Shown: piece after piece, positions 61,077-64,000 of the stretch
How the letters are laid out: the number at the start of each line of letters is the position of its first letter
Position numbering within the stretch: the first letter of the stretch is position 1
Assembly (NCBI RefSeq): GCF_900107165.1
Contig: NZ_FNOY01000007.1
Span: 1-64,000, forward strand
DNA length: 64,000 bases
Reading direction: 5' to 3'
Source of the DNA: Nitrosomonas halophila
GTDB lineage: Bacteria; Pseudomonadota; Gammaproteobacteria; Burkholderiales; Nitrosomonadaceae
Position numbers and translations under genes: made by a program
Notes under the pieces: generated by a model
Told to the model about the DNA's origin: nothing
Database searches by the model: none
Seen by the model: only the letters and a program-made list of their open reading frames with translations

Positions 61077-61907
61077 TCATGACGCACCATACAGGCGCCT
61101 CTCCAGATCGGTATGATCCAGAATCGACGCACTGATTTCTTCTATTGAAATGCCGCTGGTATCGATAAAGGGAATATTAAATTGCTGGTACAGCTGATTT
61201 TGCCACTCAAGTTCTCGCTGGCATTCGGGCAATGAAGCATAACGACTGCCAGGATAACGTTCTTCACGGATGGCATGCAGCCGCTCGGCACTGAGCGTCA
61301 AACCAAACAGCTTGTTGCGCAGCGACTGCAGCGGCGGCGGCAAGCGGGCGGCACACATATCTTCTGGTGTAAATGGGTAATTGGCGGCCATCACTCCGTA
61401 TTGCAGCGCGAGATAGACGCAGACCGGCGTTTTACCACTGCGCGACACGCCTACCAGGATCACATCTGCGTCCGCCAGTGCCTTGGCGTTCACGCCGTCA
61501 TCACTATTCAAAGCATACTGAATGGCAGCAATGCGCCGGAAATAAGAGACCTCCTGTCTCAATCCATGAGACCGGCCAGGCACGCGGGCGGAGGGTTGCT
61601 GCAAAATGGCTTCCAGGGCACCCAGATAGGTTTCGAAGAAATCAAAAAAATGGCAGTCCGCCTGACGCACGACAGAGAGTATCGCCGGATCCAGCAAAGT
61701 GCTGAATACCAGCGGCCGCTGCCCTTCCTGCACGGCCGCGGTGTTGATACTTTCGACAACGGTTTGCGCCTTGTTGGTACTGTTCAGAAAGGAAATATGG
61801 TGCTTTTTCCATTCGATCCCGTCAAATTGAGTCAGCAGACTGTGCCCCAGCGTTTCCGCCGTAATGCCCGTCCGGTCCGATAAAAAGAATACGCTGCGTT
61901 GCGACAT
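61077..61907 (-). CDS. ppsR: PEP synthase regulatory protein (kinase/pyrophosphorylase)
   Basis: PpsR (DUF299 family) inactivates PEP synthase by ADP-dependent phosphorylation and reactivates it by phosphate-dependent removal. The 276-residue protein has the family start VFFLSDRTGITAETLGHSLL, a nucleotide-binding P-loop in DVILVGVSRSGKTPVCVYLA and the block YAS..C..EL near the C-terminus. It starts 5 nt after the ppsA stop on the same strand, so target and regulator form one operon. In many related genomes the two are divergent. Confidence 0.95.
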   Translation of the reverse strand: MSQRSVFFLSDRTGITAETLGHSLLTQFDGIEWKKHHISFLNSTNKAQTVVESINTAAVQEGQRPLVFSTLLDPAILSVVRQADCHFFDFFETYLGALEAILQQPSARVPGRSHGLRQEVSYFRRIAAIQYALNSDDGVNAKALADADVILVGVSRSGKTPVCVYLALQYGVMAANYPFTPEDMCAARLPPPLQSLRNKLFGLTLSAERLHAIREERYPGSRYASLPECQRELEWQNQLYQQFNIPFIDTSGISIEEISASILDHTDLERRLYGAS

Positions 61908-61912
61908 GATGG

Positions 61913-64000
61913 CTATTTCCCCGCATCAGCCAAGTGTAACCAAGTATCAATCACTGTGTCCTGATTCAAGGAAATGCTACTGATACCCTGCTCGACCAGC
62001 CACCCGGCGAATTCGGGATAATCGGATGGCGCCTGACCACAAATGCCGACATATTTGTTCTGCTTGCGACAGCTCCCTATCGCCATACTCAGCAATTTCT
62101 TGACCGCTGGATTGCGTTCGTCAAACAAATGCGCAACCAGTTCCGAGTCGCGATCCAGCCCTAGAACCAGCTGGGTCATGTCATTGGAACCGATCGAGAA
62201 ACCATCGAAATATTCAAGAAATTCCTCTGCCAGCACAGCATTGGATGGAATCTCGCACATCATGATCAGGCGCAAATCATTGTGCCCGCGTTCCAGCCCG
62301 TTCTCGGCCAGCAATGCCGTGACTTGGCGCGCTTCCTCTAGCGTGCGACAGAAGGGTATCATGACTTCCACATTGGTGAATCCCATCTCCTCGCGTACTT
62401 TGCGCAAGGCCTGGCACTCCAGCTCGAAACACTGACGGAAAGAATCGGCCAGATAACGTGCAGCGCCGCGCAGCCCGATCATCGGATTTTCTTCGTGCGG
62501 TTCATACCGGTCCCCGGCGATCAGATTAGCATACTCGTTGGATTTGAAATCTGACAAGCGCACAATTACCGCATGCGGGGCAAAAGCGGCTGCAAGCGTT
62601 GCAATACCTTCCGTCAATTTCTCGACATAAAAGCTCACGGGATCGGCATAACCGGCTATCCGCTTATGAATGGCTGCCTGCAGATCTTCCGGCAGTGTTT
62701 CAAATTCGAGCAGGGCCTTCGGGTGAATACCAATGATATTGTTGATAATAAATTCCAGGCGGGCCAGCCCTACCCCCTGATTGGGCAGGCGGGAAAACTT
62801 GAATGCCTGGGCAGGGTTACCAATATTTAACATAATCTTGACCGGCAGATCCGGCATCTGATCGACTTCTGTCGTGCTCCGCTGGAATTCGAGCAAACCC
62901 TCGTAAACAAAGCCGGCATCCCCCTCCGCACACGACACGGTGACCGCTCTGCCATTTTCAATCTTCTCGGTCGCATGCTCGCTTCCCACCACCGCAGGTA
63001 TGCCCAGTTCGCGCGCGATGATGGCCGCATGACAGGTGCGTCCGCCACGATTGGTCACGATCGCTGCGGCGCGCTTCATGATGGGCTCCCAGTCTGGGTC
63101 GGTCATGTCCGTCACCAGCACGTCGCCCGGCTGTATTTCTGCCATTTGCTCGATGCCTTTGATGACTCGTGCCGTTCCCTGCCCGATTTTCTGGCCAACT
63201 GCACGCCCTTGCACCAGCACCTCCCCCCGCTCACACAACCGAAACTGCTCCACAATACGATCGGCCCGGCTTTCCACGGTTTCCGGACGAGCCTGCACAA
63301 TGTACATCTGCCCATCGACGCCGTCGAGCGCCCATTCGATATCCATGGGCCGATTATAATGCTGCTCGATAATCAATGCCTGCCGGGCCAGCTGCTCGAC
63401 TTGTGCGTCAGTCAAAGAGAACCGCTGACTGCGATCGGATGCGACCGGCTGCACGATGGTCGCCTGCCCCGCCTGGACATCGCTGTAGAGCATCTCGGTC
63501 GCTTTGGACCCCAGTCTGCGCGACAGGATCGCGGGCAATCCTTTTTCCAGATTCGGCTTGTAAACAATAAACTCGTCCGGGTTGACGGTTCCCTGCACAA
63601 TGGTCTCACCGAGACCATACGCAGCAGTAATAAACACCACCTCCCGGAAACCGGATTCCGTATCAAGAGTAAACATCACGCCACTGACACCCACGTCGCT
63701 GCGCACCATCTTCTGCACGCCCGCGGACAAAAATACCTGATCGTGGCGAAAACCGTGATGCGTGCGATAAGCAATCGCGCGATCGTTATACAAGGAAGCA
63801 AACACCGTTTTGATTGCCAACAGCAGATTGTCCAGCCCCCGTATATTCAGCAAGGTTTCCTGCTGGCCGGCGAAGGAAGCGTCCGCCAGATCTTCTGCCG
63901 TGGCCGAGGAACGAATCGCAAATGAGGCATCCTCACCACTGTCAGCAGCCAGTTTCTGATAGGCCTCCGCCAAGGCGTGCTTCAAACCTTCCGGCAGTTC
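61913..64000 (-). CDS. ppsA: Phosphoenolpyruvate synthase, 5' end outside window
   Basis: PpsA makes phosphoenolpyruvate from pyruvate and ATP, releasing AMP. About 695 residues are visible, and the frame stays open to the right edge. From the family length of about 790, roughly 95-100 N-terminal residues lie outside. The ATP-grasp part has [20 protein letters not shown]. The swivelling domain has the phospho-histidine in [21 protein letters not shown], and the barrel ends with the catalytic Cys in [12 protein letters not shown]. It allows gluconeogenic flow and opposes pyk; ppsR directly downstream would control it. Confidence 0.96.
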   Translation of the reverse strand, partial: ELPEGLKHALAEAYQKLAADSGEDASFAIRSSATAEDLADASFAGQQETLLNIRGLDNLLLAIKTVFASLYNDRAIAYRTHHGFRHDQVFLSAGVQKMVRSDVGVSGVMFTLDTESGFREVVFITAAYGLGETIVQGTVNPDEFIVYKPNLEKGLPAILSRRLGSKATEMLYSDVQAGQATIVQPVASDRSQRFSLTDAQVEQLARQALIIEQHYNRPMDIEWALDGVDGQMYIVQARPETVESRADRIVEQFRLCERGEVLVQGRAVGQKIGQGTARVIKGIEQMAEIQPGDVLVTDMTDPDWEPIMKRAAAIVTNRGGRTCHAAIIARELGIPAVVGSEHATEKIENGRAVTVSCAEGDAGFVYEGLLEFQRSTTEVDQMPDLPVKIMLNIGNPAQAFKFSRLPNQGVGLARLEFIINNIIGIHPKALLEFETLPEDLQAAIHKRIAGYADPVSFYVEKLTEGIATLAAAFAPHAVIVRLSDFKSNEYANLIAGDRYEPHEENPMIGLRGAARYLADSFRQCFELECQALRKVREEMGFTNVEVMIPFCRTLEEARQVTALLAENGLERGHNDLRLIMMCEIPSNAVLAEEFLEYFDGFSIGSNDMTQLVLGLDRDSELVAHLFDERNPAVKKLLSMAIGSCRKQNKYVGICGQAPSDYPEFAGWLVEQGISSISLNQDTVIDTWLHLADAGK

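Noticed and set aside
62975-63925. Open frame of 316 codons on the plus strand
   Set aside because: It lies wholly antisense to ppsA, whose family match is unambiguous; the translated product is rich in His/Arg/Cys and resembles no protein.

Overview
The window is chromosomal DNA of an ammonia-oxidising betaproteobacterium, most likely Nitrosomonas or a close relative. The best clue is at the extreme left edge. The minus strand of bases 1-43, behind a perfect AGGAGG ribosome-binding site, encodes MATTMGTSSASSTS, the characteristic N-terminus of AmoC, a subunit of ammonia monooxygenase. A Calvin-cycle gene run, a hopanoid cluster and betaproteobacterial gene orders agree with this. The taxon is inferred from gene content, not from a marker-gene comparison.

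Layout from left to right. 1-581: amoC start and its long AT-rich leader. 582-5106 (minus): an alpha/beta hydrolase, then gatB, gatA and gatC for tRNA-dependent Gln/Asn formation. 5261-12108 (plus): the rod-shape cluster mreB-mreC-mreD-mrdA-rodA-rlpA. 12680-16721 (plus): yggX, then ppk and a CYTH-CHAD protein (polyphosphate). 16794-24482 (minus): tkt-gap-pgk-pyk-fba, the shared trunk of the Calvin cycle and glycolysis. 24727-24814: tRNA-Ser(UGA). 25029-30930: hpnH-hpnB-hpnM-hpnN for hopanoid side-chain formation and lipid transport. 31181-39327: gyrA-serC-serA-pheA-hisC-tyrA. 39324-40988: a repeat-rich patch around rfbA. 41121-46491: an MsbA-like ABC exporter with a degenerate ATPase domain, hsp20, an unknown gene, hemF and aroC. 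46661-49731: murJ, then flhC and flhD (read flhD to flhC). 50369-55831: a 1820-residue cyclic-di-GMP sensor protein, divergent from flhDC. 55938-64000: a secreted unknown, lysS, glnS, a MepS-like hydrolase, ppsR, and ppsA, which runs off the right edge.

Most of the window is housekeeping DNA. The accessory signal lies in two families of small non-coding elements. One is a 159-bp palindromic element with CTAG target duplications (three copies). The other is a 230-bp element with TA target duplications and a predicted three-stem fold (one full copy nested inside a copy of the first family, plus one isolated end). One insertion sits exactly on the tyrA stop codon, and two copies bracket rfbA.

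The most unusual protein is the ABC exporter at 41121-42782. It keeps an open frame and a Walker B motif, but its A-loop, Walker A, Q-loop, signature and H-loop residues are all altered. The large c-di-GMP protein ends in a CZB-like zinc-binding domain. No CRISPR array, prophage, defence island, transposase gene or clearly new multi-gene system was found.
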